From assembly GCA_963676865.2 (NCBI GenBank), contig CAXXSS010000001.1, forward strand, positions 1,116,001 to 1,180,000: 64,000 bases of DNA. Reading direction: 5' to 3'. This document shows, piece by piece, positions 47,215 to 55,131 of this stretch; position 1 is the stretch's first letter; each line of letters starts with the position of its first letter. This stretch comes from JAAYUD01 sp963676865. GTDB lineage: Bacteria > Bacteroidota > Bacteroidia > Bacteroidales > Bacteroidaceae. The translations under genes were made by a program, and so were the position numbers. Below the pieces are notes generated by a model. That model was not told where the DNA came from and did no database searches. It saw only the letters and a list, made by a program, of their open reading frames with translations.

Positions 47215-48066
47215 ATGAGGACAAGAGCTAATTACATTCGACGGATAGAAATACAAGGGCTTTGGAACAAATATAATATTGCTTGGGACCTAAGGCCCGA
47301 TGTAAATATTCTGTCGGGAGTGAACGGTGTAGGCAAGACAACGATCCTAAACCGCTCTGTCACCTTTCTCGAGAGTATAGCAGGGGAAGCGACCAATGGT
47401 GTGATTGATGGCGTACATCTCGATTTCGATCCGGCAGATGCTACATACATCGTTTACGACTTTATCAGAAGTTACGACCGCCCGTTGATACAGGGAGATT
47501 TTACAGCCCGAATGGCAGATAAGAATGTAAAATCGGAGCTCGACTGGCAAATATACCTCATGCAAAGACGATATCTGGACTATCAGGTAAACATTGGCAA
47601 TCGTATGATAGAACTTTTGGCAAGTAGAGATGAAGAAGATCATATAAAAGCCGCCGCGATATCAAAGCCGAAACAGATATTTCAAGATAGTATTGACGAG
47701 CTATTCAGCTATACCAATAAAAAGATAGCACGCAAGCGCAATGATATTTCTTTTTATCAAAACGACGAACTATTGCTGCCCTTCAAACTGTCATCCGGCG
47801 AAAAACAAATGTTACTCATCCTGCTCACCGCACTCGTTGAAGATAATCAACACTGCGTATTGTTTATGGACGAGCCGGAAGCTTCTCTACACATCGAATG
47901 GCAACAAAAGCTGATAGGAAAAATCAGAGAACTCAATTCCAATGCACAAATCATATTGACAACTCACTCTCCGGCCGTCATCATGGAAGGCTGGGTAGAC
48001 AAAGTGACAGAAGTCGAAGATATAACCACTAATTCCAAGAGTATCCAACCATGTCGCGCAGATTAA
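47215..48066 (+). CDS. AAA/ABC-type ATPase of a PARIS-like pair
   Basis: The 283-residue ATPase shows Walker A LSGVNGVGKTT (residues 33-43), the ABC-like signature KLSSGEKQM, Walker B VLFMDEPEASLH and H-loop TTHSP, as in OLD-family and AriA ATPases. It overlaps by 16 bp a DUF4435 gene. PARIS (phage anti-restriction induced system) pairs an AAA15-type ATPase AriA with a DUF4435 TOPRIM nuclease AriB; the present ATPase is compact in comparison. Whether it is a defence system or a housekeeping variant cannot be decided here. Confidence 0.85.
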   Translation: MRTRANYIRRIEIQGLWNKYNIAWDLRPDVNILSGVNGVGKTTILNRSVTFLESIAGEATNGVIDGVHLDFDPADATYIVYDFIRSYDRPLIQGDFTARMADKNVKSELDWQIYLMQRRYLDYQVNIGNRMIELLASRDEEDHIKAAAISKPKQIFQDSIDELFSYTNKKIARKRNDISFYQNDELLLPFKLSSGEKQMLLILLTALVEDNQHCVLFMDEPEASLHIEWQQKLIGKIRELNSNAQIILTTHSPAVIMEGWVDKVTEVEDITTNSKSIQPCRAD

Positions 48067-49079
48067 TCGATAATTTATCATCGAATTACTTTGGAGCGGC
48101 ACACAATCTATACCCCAAACGCCAGCGACAACGTATTGTGGCATACGTAGAGAGTTACGATGATGTGGCTTTCTGGCGTAACATTTTGTCGGAGTTTGAG
48201 GACAAAGACCACTACTTTGAAGTAATGCTACCTTCACAGACAACCCTGGCGAAAGGTAAAAAAATGGTGCTGACCAATTCGTTGCAAGCAAATCAGTTGG
48301 GACCAAATCTTATTGCCTGCGTAGACAGCGACTACGACTTTTTACTGCAAGGAGCAACAAAAGTATCGGACGATATCAATTCCAATCGTTACGTTTTCCA
48401 GACCTATGCGTATGCAATAGAAAACTATCAATGCTATGCCGAAGGGCTACACGATGTCTGCGTTCAGAGCACATTGAACGATAGGCAAATACTAGATTTT
48501 GTAGCTTTCATGGAACAATATTCGGAAATTGTTTATCCGCTCTTTTTGTGGTGTATTTGGTTTTATCGAAATCACGATACCTATACATTCCCCATGCACG
48601 AATTCAATGACGCCGCACGACTTTTCGGCGATGTAGACGTCAACAATCCGCAACAAAGCTTGTACGAGGCCGAACGTCACGTTCGATCTTCGTTACATCG
48701 GCTGCGCAACAAGTTCGGTGCGACCCAAACCAAAGTAGATACTCTGGGCGAAAGTCTCAAACGGCTGGGATTGAACCCGAAAACGACCTATCTCTATGTA
48801 CAGGGACATCATATCAAAGACAACGTGATTATGAAACTCCTTAACCCTATTTGTAACGTTCTTCGGAGGGAAAGAGAAAACGAAATAAAGAAGCTTGCCG
48901 AACACGAAGAGCAATACCACAACGAGATAACCAGCTATGACAACAGTCAGGCATCGTTAGAACTGATTCTTCGCAAAAGTACTTCTTACCAAACGCTCTA
49001 TCTCTATCAATGGCTTCGTGAAGATCTGACAGACTTCATGAACGAAGTCACTAAAAAGCAACAAGAAAAGCCCAATTAA
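48051..49079 (+). CDS. DUF4435 (TOPRIM-like) protein, AriB-like partner
   Basis: The 342-residue protein has the N-terminal DUF4435/TOPRIM acidic residues: Glu34 in YVESYDDVAFW and Asp92/Asp94 in ACVDSDYDF, which would bind metal for nuclease activity. The C-terminal half is helical and charged. Its start lies within the ATPase gene (16 bp overlap), so the two are translated together. In PARIS the equivalent subunit is released on sensing and cleaves tRNA; this function here is by analogy only. Confidence 0.85.
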   Translation: MSRRLIDNLSSNYFGAAHNLYPKRQRQRIVAYVESYDDVAFWRNILSEFEDKDHYFEVMLPSQTTLAKGKKMVLTNSLQANQLGPNLIACVDSDYDFLLQGATKVSDDINSNRYVFQTYAYAIENYQCYAEGLHDVCVQSTLNDRQILDFVAFMEQYSEIVYPLFLWCIWFYRNHDTYTFPMHEFNDAARLFGDVDVNNPQQSLYEAERHVRSSLHRLRNKFGATQTKVDTLGESLKRLGLNPKTTYLYVQGHHIKDNVIMKLLNPICNVLRRERENEIKKLAEHEEQYHNEITSYDNSQASLELILRKSTSYQTLYLYQWLREDLTDFMNEVTKKQQEKPN

Positions 49080-49106
49080 GAAATAGATTCATCGCAAATA
49101 CGCAGG

Positions 49107-50300
49107 CTAAAGTATCTTTTTGAGCCGATACAAGTAACCTACCTTGCTACGAAATTTCTTCACTCCCATCATCGTCAGGTGTATGCCAAAGGTGTTGATA
49201 GATATATCGCACATGGTAGAAGGGCTGTATTTGCGCAACGTTTCGTAGATTTGCGAGATGGAGAGATTTTTGACGTTCTCTTCAGGATCCTCTTCTGAAG
49301 GCATCTGAAAGCAGGCATGGAAAATAGGCTCTTCTATCGGGCGTTTGGTGTAGGCTACGTTGCGTTCAACGAGCCGAGTTTCTTCGCATGGTTGTAGCCA
49401 ATGCCGCTTTTTCAAGCTAATCTCGTATTTAAGCTGTGCATAGAGCTGGTCGTAGTTTACCCGCAATTTGGTAATCCGGTCTTTCAGCTCAATTGGTATG
49501 AACCGACGCGAACCGGTGGGATCGGTCAGTAGCTCCCGATAGTTGGCGGTCCCGATGAAGGAGGCGGTGCGTTGCTTCTGCTCGTACTCGGCACTGCCGT
49601 AAGATTTAGTACTCGTATCTGCCATCTGAAGAATGTTTTTCAATCGGGCACACTTCGCTTCTCCCATGCGGTTGAACTCGTCAATATTGATAAGTGCGTA
49701 TTTCGACAGTTTGGGCACGGCGTTGCTTCGAGTGGTCAGGTCGAATTCGTCGGTATAGTATTGACGCAACTGCTGGGGCAACAGGAGGCGGCAGAAAGTA
49801 GATTTCTTCATTCCTTGTCGATCACTAACCAGTATCGGCATCAAGGCATTGCCGTGAATAGGGTGAGGCGTTATCCACTGCATCACCATACCAAGCAGCC
49901 AGCGATGAAACAGAGACAACCAAGTGATATTCTTGCTGATGTGGCGCGCCAGCGCAGTCACCCTATCGCATTTGTCCCACTTGGGTAGGTGATCGATGTA
50001 ATGTCTTAACGGATGATACTCTTGGACCATCGGCGAATGAAAATAACGTCGCACGTCCCTGTCGAGACAATCAATGTCTACATACATAGCCTCGATGGCG
50101 AGTCCGTTTAACTGACGTTCGTGCAGTGGCACGAAATGAAGATCGCCATCTCCCCGTTTTCGTATCTCAACACCCTCGGTGATGACGTTGAAATGATACT
50201 CGTAATGAGTCTTGAAATAGCGATCCAACTGTTGCATGATTTGTTTGAGCTTATGCCCGCTCTCTGTGCTTCCCGAATGTTTTAAATTATACATATACAT
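49107..50300 (-). CDS. VapE/VirE-family P-loop protein with DUF3874-like C terminus
   Basis: The 397-residue protein has a P-loop of the virulence-associated E type, VSDRQGMKKSTFCRLLLP, Walker B ALINIDEFNRM, and FIGTANYRELLTDPTGSRRF, which resembles the superfamily 3 helicase-like fold used by phage and satellite replication proteins. An N-terminal piece GLAIEAMYVDIDCLDRDVRR and a C-terminal winged-helix-like part surround it. It is divergent from the HU-like gene across the palindromic array. An ATG two codons downstream is an alternative start. Confidence 0.85.
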   Translation of the reverse strand: MYMYNLKHSGSTESGHKLKQIMQQLDRYFKTHYEYHFNVITEGVEIRKRGDGDLHFVPLHERQLNGLAIEAMYVDIDCLDRDVRRYFHSPMVQEYHPLRHYIDHLPKWDKCDRVTALARHISKNITWLSLFHRWLLGMVMQWITPHPIHGNALMPILVSDRQGMKKSTFCRLLLPQQLRQYYTDEFDLTTRSNAVPKLSKYALINIDEFNRMGEAKCARLKNILQMADTSTKSYGSAEYEQKQRTASFIGTANYRELLTDPTGSRRFIPIELKDRITKLRVNYDQLYAQLKYEISLKKRHWLQPCEETRLVERNVAYTKRPIEEPIFHACFQMPSEEDPEENVKNLSISQIYETLRKYSPSTMCDISINTFGIHLTMMGVKKFRSKVGYLYRLKKIL

Positions 50301-50328
50301 TTTTAATTTATATTAATTAATTATGCCG

Positions 50329-50336
50329 CAAATATA
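50329..50336 (-). promoter_or_regulatory. Putative -7 box for the VapE-family gene
   Basis: TATATTTG on the minus strand, 28 bp before the start at 50300. Confidence 0.55.
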
Positions 50337-50430
50337 AGTGTATCAATCCGATTGATAAGCATTTGTCAGTTACAAAAGAAAAGCCCTGATTACGTCCTTA
50401 TAAACGGCTGATTATGTCATTTTATTTTTG

Positions 50431-50438
50431 TATCTTTG
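50431..50438 (+). promoter_or_regulatory. Putative -7 box for the HU-like gene
   Basis: TATCTTTG matches TAnnTTTG. Transcription from it would start at about 50445, so the palindromic array at 50455-50538 would lie in the mRNA leader. Confidence 0.55.
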
Positions 50439-50454
50439 TCTGTACGTAATGGAA

Positions 50455-50538
50455 GTATCACACGTGTGCGACATTTATCTCACACGTGTGATACAACTGT
50501 CGCACAGCTGTGAGACGGATGTCGCACACGTGTGATAC
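50455..50538. repeat. Four-unit, 22 bp-period palindromic word array in the HU-like leader
   Basis: Units are GTATC-ACACGTGT-GCGAC, ATCTC-ACACGTGT-GATAC, GTCGC-ACAGCTGT-GAGAC and GTCGC-ACACGTGT-GATAC, with spacers ATTT, AACT and GGAT. Including flanks, 50451-50474 is an exact complement of 50519-50542 (24 bp). Total length is again 84 bp. It lies between divergent VapE and HU-like genes, 42 bp before the HU-like ATG. Confidence 0.9.
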
Positions 50539-50580
50539 TTCCAAGCCCTAATTATAAACTTAACTTTAAACAACTAACCT

Positions 50581-51198
50581 ATGGGAACAATCAACTACAG
50601 CTGGTACGATACGCCCAGTTTGAAAGAAGGACAGAAGCCGTATCATGTGAGAGTGTCGAACGCGATAACGATGGAGTTCGAAGAAGTATGCAAGGAACTT
50701 GAAGAAACATCGATACCGACAGAGGCAGATGTAAGAGCCGTTGTGGAGGGATTGTCGCATTTGCTTGCCCGTCGCCTTTCGTCGGGAATGAGTGTGCATC
50801 TCGAGGGTCTCGGTTATTTCTCGGTGGGCATCACGGCTCCGACTTTCAGCGATCCTTCGGAGATCAATGCCCGACAAATAAAAGTGCGCACGATAGATTT
50901 CCGCCCCGAGAAGAAACTGATCGAAGAGATTGCCCAACAAACATCTTTTCAGAAATCCACGGCGTGTGAGCGTTCCGTCACCTTGAACGACAAATCCGTG
51001 CGACGACTACTAAAAGATTTTCTCGAGATACACGACTGTATTTCGGCCATGGAATTCCGCTTCTTGATGAACCAAACTCGTGCCACCGCCTACCGCCGAT
51101 TGCGCGAATTGTGCAAGGGCCCTCGCCCGGTACTTATCAAAACGGGTGGAGCCCATTCGTCGGTGTACAAAGCGGGGCCTCAGCTATCTGTAGAATAG
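50581..51198 (+). CDS. HU/IHF-like DNA-binding protein with C-terminal winged helix
   Basis: The 205-residue protein has an N-terminal HU-like domain (about residues 20-120) beginning with the strand KPYHVRV and including the HLEGLGYFSVG beta-arm base. A C-terminal helix-turn-helix follows (about 135-195: VRRLLKDFLEIHDCISAMEF, TRATAYRRLRELCKG). Such HU-like proteins of ~150-210 residues are numerous in Bacteroides and often sit near variable loci. It likely binds DNA; the adjacent array is a natural candidate target. A decayed copy with the same leader and array lies at 24660-25023. Confidence 0.88.
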   Translation: MGTINYSWYDTPSLKEGQKPYHVRVSNAITMEFEEVCKELEETSIPTEADVRAVVEGLSHLLARRLSSGMSVHLEGLGYFSVGITAPTFSDPSEINARQIKVRTIDFRPEKKLIEEIAQQTSFQKSTACERSVTLNDKSVRRLLKDFLEIHDCISAMEFRFLMNQTRATAYRRLRELCKGPRPVLIKTGGAHSSVYKAGPQLSVE

Positions 51199-51356
51199 TA
51201 TTTAGACTCATTCTAAGCAAAGGTCCGCCGAAAATAAGGGTCCCACAATATGCTCTAGAGCCTATTTTGGGACCTTTTTTCGCTGGCGTTGTATACGGTA
51301 CATCGTTAACATGCTGTGCGGCAGTGCGTAATGGTGTCACACGGAGGTGGCAAAGG
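51178..51356 (+). repeat. 179 bp repeat, copy B (intact HU-like 3' end and terminator)
   Basis: It matches the opposite strand of 24502-24680 at 154 of 179 positions without gaps. It covers the last seven codons of the HU-like gene, the terminator and ~80 bp beyond it. Conservation past the terminator means the duplication included flanking non-coding DNA. Confidence 0.85.
51237..51280 (+). terminator. Rho-independent terminator of the HU-like gene
   Basis: Arms from 51240 and to 51273 pair over ~17 bp (GTCCCA...GCTCTAGAGC...TGGGAC) with two mismatches, followed by CCTTTTTT. The copy at 24.6 kb keeps a weaker version. Confidence 0.85.
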
Positions 51357-51442
51357 TTGAAATACAAATGATTTATTGTCTTGGAATGCACCTGTAAATA
51401 CATAATCGAGATGCCTCTTAATGGGGAATGATGAATGCAAGA

Positions 51443-51497
51443 GATAACCCATTATTTGAATAGGCTTTTACTCGTTTATTTATCCCGAGCTCAAGTA
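51443..51497 (+). repeat. Imperfect direct repeat, left copy, bounding the accessory patch
   Basis: This 55 bp segment shares with 56805-56860 the blocks ATTATTTGAATAG, CTTTTA and TTATCCCGA(G/A)CTCAAGTA. I estimate about three quarters identity overall. The two copies are in the same orientation and 5.3 kb apart. Confidence 0.65.
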
Positions 51498-51589
51498 ATT
51501 TATATTAAATTACGAACGATTATTCATCTTAATATTGCTTTTAGCCGTCACTTTTTTTATAATTACATTTATTTATAAACATATTCTGT

Positions 51590-51597
51590 TAATTTTG
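51590..51597 (+). promoter_or_regulatory. Putative -7 box for the restriction-fragment/HEPN genes
   Basis: TAATTTTG matches TAnnTTTG, 33 bp before the ATG at 51630. Between 51281 and 51589 only repeat B's end and the direct repeat were seen. Confidence 0.55.
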
Positions 51598-51629
51598 TAT
51601 CGTAAATAGATAAGTTATTATCAAACGAT

Positions 51630-51995
51630 ATGCAAACAATAGCTAAAACAAAAGAGGTTTGGACTGACAATAGTAAGCTTTTAAATTACATCTTTAAACA
51701 GTTTAGTACAAATAGTGATGAGAATGGATATGGAGTTGATAATATTCTAATTCAGCATAATGAATCTGGAGAAATTCTTATTTCATCTCTTGTCACTCAA
51801 ATCTTAACCCACAGAGGTAAAGACTCTAATATCGACACTTCTATCGAGGAGCAAGAACTCGGCCGTTTGGTTTATCATCTTTATGGACTTACTTATGACG
51901 AAGTAAATATTGTAGATTCAGATACACCAATAACAGAAAAGAATATATGGAGAAAAAATTATGAAAATACAAATAATAGCAGAAATAGAAGGTAA
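51630..51995 (+). CDS. Small protein resembling the tail of a restriction-modification enzyme
   Basis: The 121-residue product contains EEQELGRLVYHLYGLTYDEV, close to the 'IDxLVYxLYGLTxEEI' tail found at the C terminus of type IIG/Eco57I-like restriction-methylases and type I subunits. The methylase core is absent, so this is either a decay fragment with its own start or a small stand-alone protein. It has a promoter box and overlaps the next gene by 35 bp, which suggests the pair is expressed. Function is unknown. Confidence 0.6.
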   Translation: MQTIAKTKEVWTDNSKLLNYIFKQFSTNSDENGYGVDNILIQHNESGEILISSLVTQILTHRGKDSNIDTSIEEQELGRLVYHLYGLTYDEVNIVDSDTPITEKNIWRKNYENTNNSRNRR

Positions 51996-52917
51996 CTTTT
52001 TGCTAAATGATTCCATTTTGGCAAAACTTCATCCTTATGAATTTTTAATATTCAAAGACAATAACAAAAAGTATATAAGTATCACTAAACCTATTATTGA
52101 TTATGAGGATGTCGCACCAAAGATTTATATTAAAAATAATACGCCAAATATAGATGCGACAAAGTCTGAAGCTTATAAAGACATGGAACAATGGTTGTAC
52201 TATATAGAAGCAATGGGAGCATTTAATTTTGAAGTAAAAAAAATACATATTGACGAGTTGGAAGTTAAATGGATTTATGAAACAGAAGAAGAAAAAGGAA
52301 GCATTCCTATGACTTCACTAAAACGAAATAGGACCCCCAAAACATCAACAAAATATGTAAGTAATTCTAACTTATCAAATTTGGTCATATTTAGAGAAAC
52401 GCTATCAGAGGCTCATATACCATTCAGCTATTATAGACAAGCACGTAATTTTTTCAACGACAATGACTACTATTTTGCATTTATAAATTATTTCATGATG
52501 CTAGAATTTATGTTTGCCGATGGACAGTTTCATAAAGCAAGCATGACCAAGAACTTCAATAGTTCTGAATTGCTGGAACTATGCGTTCTAAGTGCATTAC
52601 AGATGCTTGAAAGTAAAGATAAAAAAGACTCGAATTATTCATGGTTATTGCAGGAATGTAAGAAGAGGCAAAAAGAACTAGATTTTGATGGAATTGTCTA
52701 TATTTTAATAGAGTATAGAGGCTTGTTATCTCATGCTTCTAATCGTTCAAAGCCATTTCTTTTAGATGTAGAACAGTTAAGACCTTTAGCTTTTTTCATT
52801 AGTCTTATCTGCCTTTTTTTATGTGGCTATATTCAAGTATACTGTTCTAGTGATGATGATAAAAGTAAAATGATAAAACAGGGTATAGAAGAATTAAAAA
52901 ATAAAAAAGATAAGTAG
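51961..52917 (+). CDS. HEPN-motif protein of unknown function
   Basis: In this 318-residue protein, residues 253-258 read RGLLSH, an R-x4-H arrangement as in HEPN ribonucleases, placed after a helical stretch (YYFAFINYFMMLEFMF) as is usual for HEPN folds. The N-terminal ~150 residues are beta-rich and unfamiliar. A hydrophobic stretch (PLAFFISLICLFLCGYIQVY) follows the motif. HEPN proteins with such layout occur as toxins or abortive-infection effectors. The start ATG lies within the preceding gene, suggesting coupling. RNase activity is an inference. Confidence 0.6.
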   Translation: MKIQIIAEIEGNFLLNDSILAKLHPYEFLIFKDNNKKYISITKPIIDYEDVAPKIYIKNNTPNIDATKSEAYKDMEQWLYYIEAMGAFNFEVKKIHIDELEVKWIYETEEEKGSIPMTSLKRNRTPKTSTKYVSNSNLSNLVIFRETLSEAHIPFSYYRQARNFFNDNDYYFAFINYFMMLEFMFADGQFHKASMTKNFNSSELLELCVLSALQMLESKDKKDSNYSWLLQECKKRQKELDFDGIVYILIEYRGLLSHASNRSKPFLLDVEQLRPLAFFISLICLFLCGYIQVYCSSDDDKSKMIKQGIEELKNKKDK

Positions 52918-53000
52918 ATTAAACAACCAATATAAAGCTATGGAAACCTTTTACTAAGAATGGCTTTCATGTAATGCAAGTTAAATACAAAATCACGGTT

Positions 53001-54152
53001 ATGAATATGCAATATAACATCCCAACACTTCCTCTTCCTTATGATCTGGAAACAAAGGATGTCTTAAAACAACTAACCCGCTCGCACCGAAAGTTGGCTG
53101 AATTGAAAGGTGTTGCCCTAACAATACCCAATGAGCGCATACTTATCAGCACGCTAACCTTGCAAGAAGCAAAGGACAGCTCTGAAGTTGAAAATATTGT
53201 TACCACCCAAGATGAGCTATATAAAGCTGATTTAAATATCAAGCAAAGCATCATTAATGCTTCCACAAAAGAAATGCTTGCATATCGTGAAGCGATTAAA
53301 AAAGGATTCCAACAGGTTAGAGAGAAAAGGCTGCTTACAAATAATATCATCAAACAGATTCAAGCTGAGTTGGAACACAATAGGGCAGGATTCAGAACTG
53401 CGCCAGGTACCAAACTTGAACGCAGTGATGGAAAAGTCGTATATACTCCTCCTCAAGATGGAGCACAAATTATTGAGTATATGCAAAATCTTGAAACTTT
53501 CATCAATGATGAAGCAATGTCAGAATTGGATCCTTTAATAAAGATGGCAATCATTCATCATCAATTTGAAAGCATACATCCATTCTATGATGGAAACGGA
53601 TGTACCGGACGCATTGTGAACGTTCTGTATTTGGTAACAACAGGTTTATTGGATTTACCCATATTATATCTTAGTCGATATATCACCCATAATAAAGGTG
53701 AGTATTATAGGTTAATTCAAGCCATTCGTGATAAAGGTACAAACAATGCTAAAGAATGGATTGAATGGATTCTATTTATTTTAAAAGGTATAGAAGAAAC
53801 TGCTACGGAAACTATAAGTCTAGTAAAAAGTATATCTGATTTGATGAATCACTATAAAAGTGTCTTACGTCCGCTATTCGATAAGCAATATAAACATGAA
53901 CTATTGAATAATCTGTTCTTTCATCCCTATACAAAGATAGAATTCATGGTAAGAGATATGATGGTAGAACGAAGAACTGCCTCCAGGTACCTGAATATGA
54001 TTGTAGATGCCGGTTTGCTACATAAAGAAAAAATCGGCAAAGTGAATTACTATATAAACACAGAGCTAATAAATCTATTTTTGAATCATACCGAACTATC
54101 TAAAGAAAATGTTCCTATTATAGAATCGGTAAGCAGTACAATTCATACATAA
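53001..54152 (+). CDS. Fic-family protein with altered Fic motif (GNGC in place of GNGR)
   Basis: The ~383-residue protein has an N-terminal Fic-associated domain with the self-inhibitory helix motif SSEVEN (residues 60-65; S/T-x3-E-N/G) and a Fic domain with HPFYDGNGCTGR (His193 to Arg204). A C-terminal winged helix (RRTASRYLNMIVDAGLLHKE) follows. Canonical Fic enzymes have Arg after GNG; here a TGT codon gives Cys201, which differs from an Arg codon by one base, while the catalytic His193 and the last Arg204 remain. AMP transfer may be altered. An ATG at 52974 is an alternative start. Confidence 0.88.
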   Translation: MNMQYNIPTLPLPYDLETKDVLKQLTRSHRKLAELKGVALTIPNERILISTLTLQEAKDSSEVENIVTTQDELYKADLNIKQSIINASTKEMLAYREAIKKGFQQVREKRLLTNNIIKQIQAELEHNRAGFRTAPGTKLERSDGKVVYTPPQDGAQIIEYMQNLETFINDEAMSELDPLIKMAIIHHQFESIHPFYDGNGCTGRIVNVLYLVTTGLLDLPILYLSRYITHNKGEYYRLIQAIRDKGTNNAKEWIEWILFILKGIEETATETISLVKSISDLMNHYKSVLRPLFDKQYKHELLNNLFFHPYTKIEFMVRDMMVERRTASRYLNMIVDAGLLHKEKIGKVNYYINTELINLFLNHTELSKENVPIIESVSSTIHT

Positions 54153-54258
54153 AACCGAATATTCATGTACATGACACATTCCTCATGTACATAAAACTGG
54201 GCTTTCGTGTACACGACACATAGTACGTGTACATAAAACCGTTATTTCATGTACATAT
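54141..54258. repeat. Five-core tandem array with 42 bp period (RTGTACAY cores)
   Basis: Cores ATGTACAT, ATGTACAT, GTGTACAC, GTGTACAT and ATGTACAT recur with alternating 20 and 22 bp spacing. Each pair is joined by GACACAT and followed by AAAAC, giving a repeat of 42 bp present about two and a half times. A degenerate further copy (CATACATAAAACC) includes the last codons of the fic gene. Unlike the 22 bp-period arrays it is tandem, not a long inverted repeat. Confidence 0.8.
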
Positions 54259-54278
54259 CAATATTAGAACATTAAGTT

Positions 54279-54740
54279 ATGAGCAGATTAGGCGACCTAT
54301 ATAAAGCTATGGAAACTCTTCGCAAAGAAGGTCTTCCTGTTGATGAGAACCTTGAAAAGAAAGCAAACGAATTAGAGGAAGAAATCATCAAGAAAGAGAT
54401 TCTCCCCATATTGACAAAAAGTATTGAACCTGCACTCCAACCAGTACAACGTGAATTGGTGCTGGTGGTAGACTATATGCCAAGTCAACCACTTAGTGTC
54501 CACCTAAGTCGTAAGCGAAACTTCACCGCAGACATGCCGGATGCAAAAGAAATAGTTGTTGATCCGGAAGTAGAACATGGTAAGCATAAAAACCATAACG
54601 ATGATAAGATCCAACGTAGACCAGCAACAGATATGGCAGTATTCTTTCCTGATGGGACAATGATAGCCGAGAAAAAAGCAGTGAACACTTTAGTCAAAGT
54701 GGTGAAAAAAATTGATGTGGAAAGCATATCATTAATTTAA
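54279..54740 (+). CDS. Orphan protein, possibly C-terminally truncated
   Basis: The 153-residue protein begins with a charged helix (MSRLGDLYKAMETLRKEGLP, ENLEKKANELEEEIIKKEI) and continues with a beta-containing domain (RELVLVVDYMPSQPLSVHLS, DMAVFFPDGTMIAEKKAVNT). It stops abruptly after VESISLI and overlaps the 3' end of the convergent next gene by 4 bp. I believe similar proteins elsewhere are longer, but cannot verify this. No function is assigned. Confidence 0.6.
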   Translation: MSRLGDLYKAMETLRKEGLPVDENLEKKANELEEEIIKKEILPILTKSIEPALQPVQRELVLVVDYMPSQPLSVHLSRKRNFTADMPDAKEIVVDPEVEHGKHKNHNDDKIQRRPATDMAVFFPDGTMIAEKKAVNTLVKVVKKIDVESISLI

Positions 54741-55096
54741 ATATCCATGTTACTTAATATTTTCAATTTTCTCAAATATTCATCCCAATACTTAGAGTTA
54801 CTTCGTGGATTTGTCGCATCATTGTATAAAAAAACTTTTACAATTATTCCAGCTTCATCTCTGCGAATAAACTCTTCATTATCTGCCACTTTTAACAAGG
54901 ACTTTTCTGTTACCCTTTTATACTTTGTAAAGATAGGTATATCAGAATATTTTCCATCCTCGAACAAATTTTCATCTCTAGTTCTTTTATTCCAACCAAG
55001 TGGAAGATACTCTCTATTAAATGCAGTCCACTCTCCTTTAGAATTTTTAGCAATTCCATAAGGAAGATTAATTCTAAAAAAATCAGTAAATGCCAT
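54737..55096 (-). CDS. Small orphan protein in the accessory patch
   Basis: The 119-residue minus-strand protein MAFTDFFRINLPYGIAKNSKG-EWTAFNREYLPLGWN has composition and codon use of a real gene and its own -7 box at the correct distance. No signal peptide or membrane helix. No family was recognised. It converges on the preceding gene with a 4 bp overlap. Confidence 0.65.
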   Translation of the reverse strand: MAFTDFFRINLPYGIAKNSKGEWTAFNREYLPLGWNKRTRDENLFEDGKYSDIPIFTKYKRVTEKSLLKVADNEEFIRRDEAGIIVKVFLYNDATNPRSNSKYWDEYLRKLKILSNMDI

Positions 55097-55123
55097 AATT
55101 CTATATTTTATAAATTAATTATA

Positions 55124-55131
55124 CAAATATA
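55124..55131 (-). promoter_or_regulatory. Putative -7 box for the small orphan gene
   Basis: TATATTTG on the minus strand, 27 bp before the ATG at 55096. Confidence 0.55.

Noticed and set aside
50455..50538. Ordinary rho-independent terminator
   Set aside because: There is no T-run, the four-unit internal periodicity is not needed for termination, and it lies between divergent promoters.
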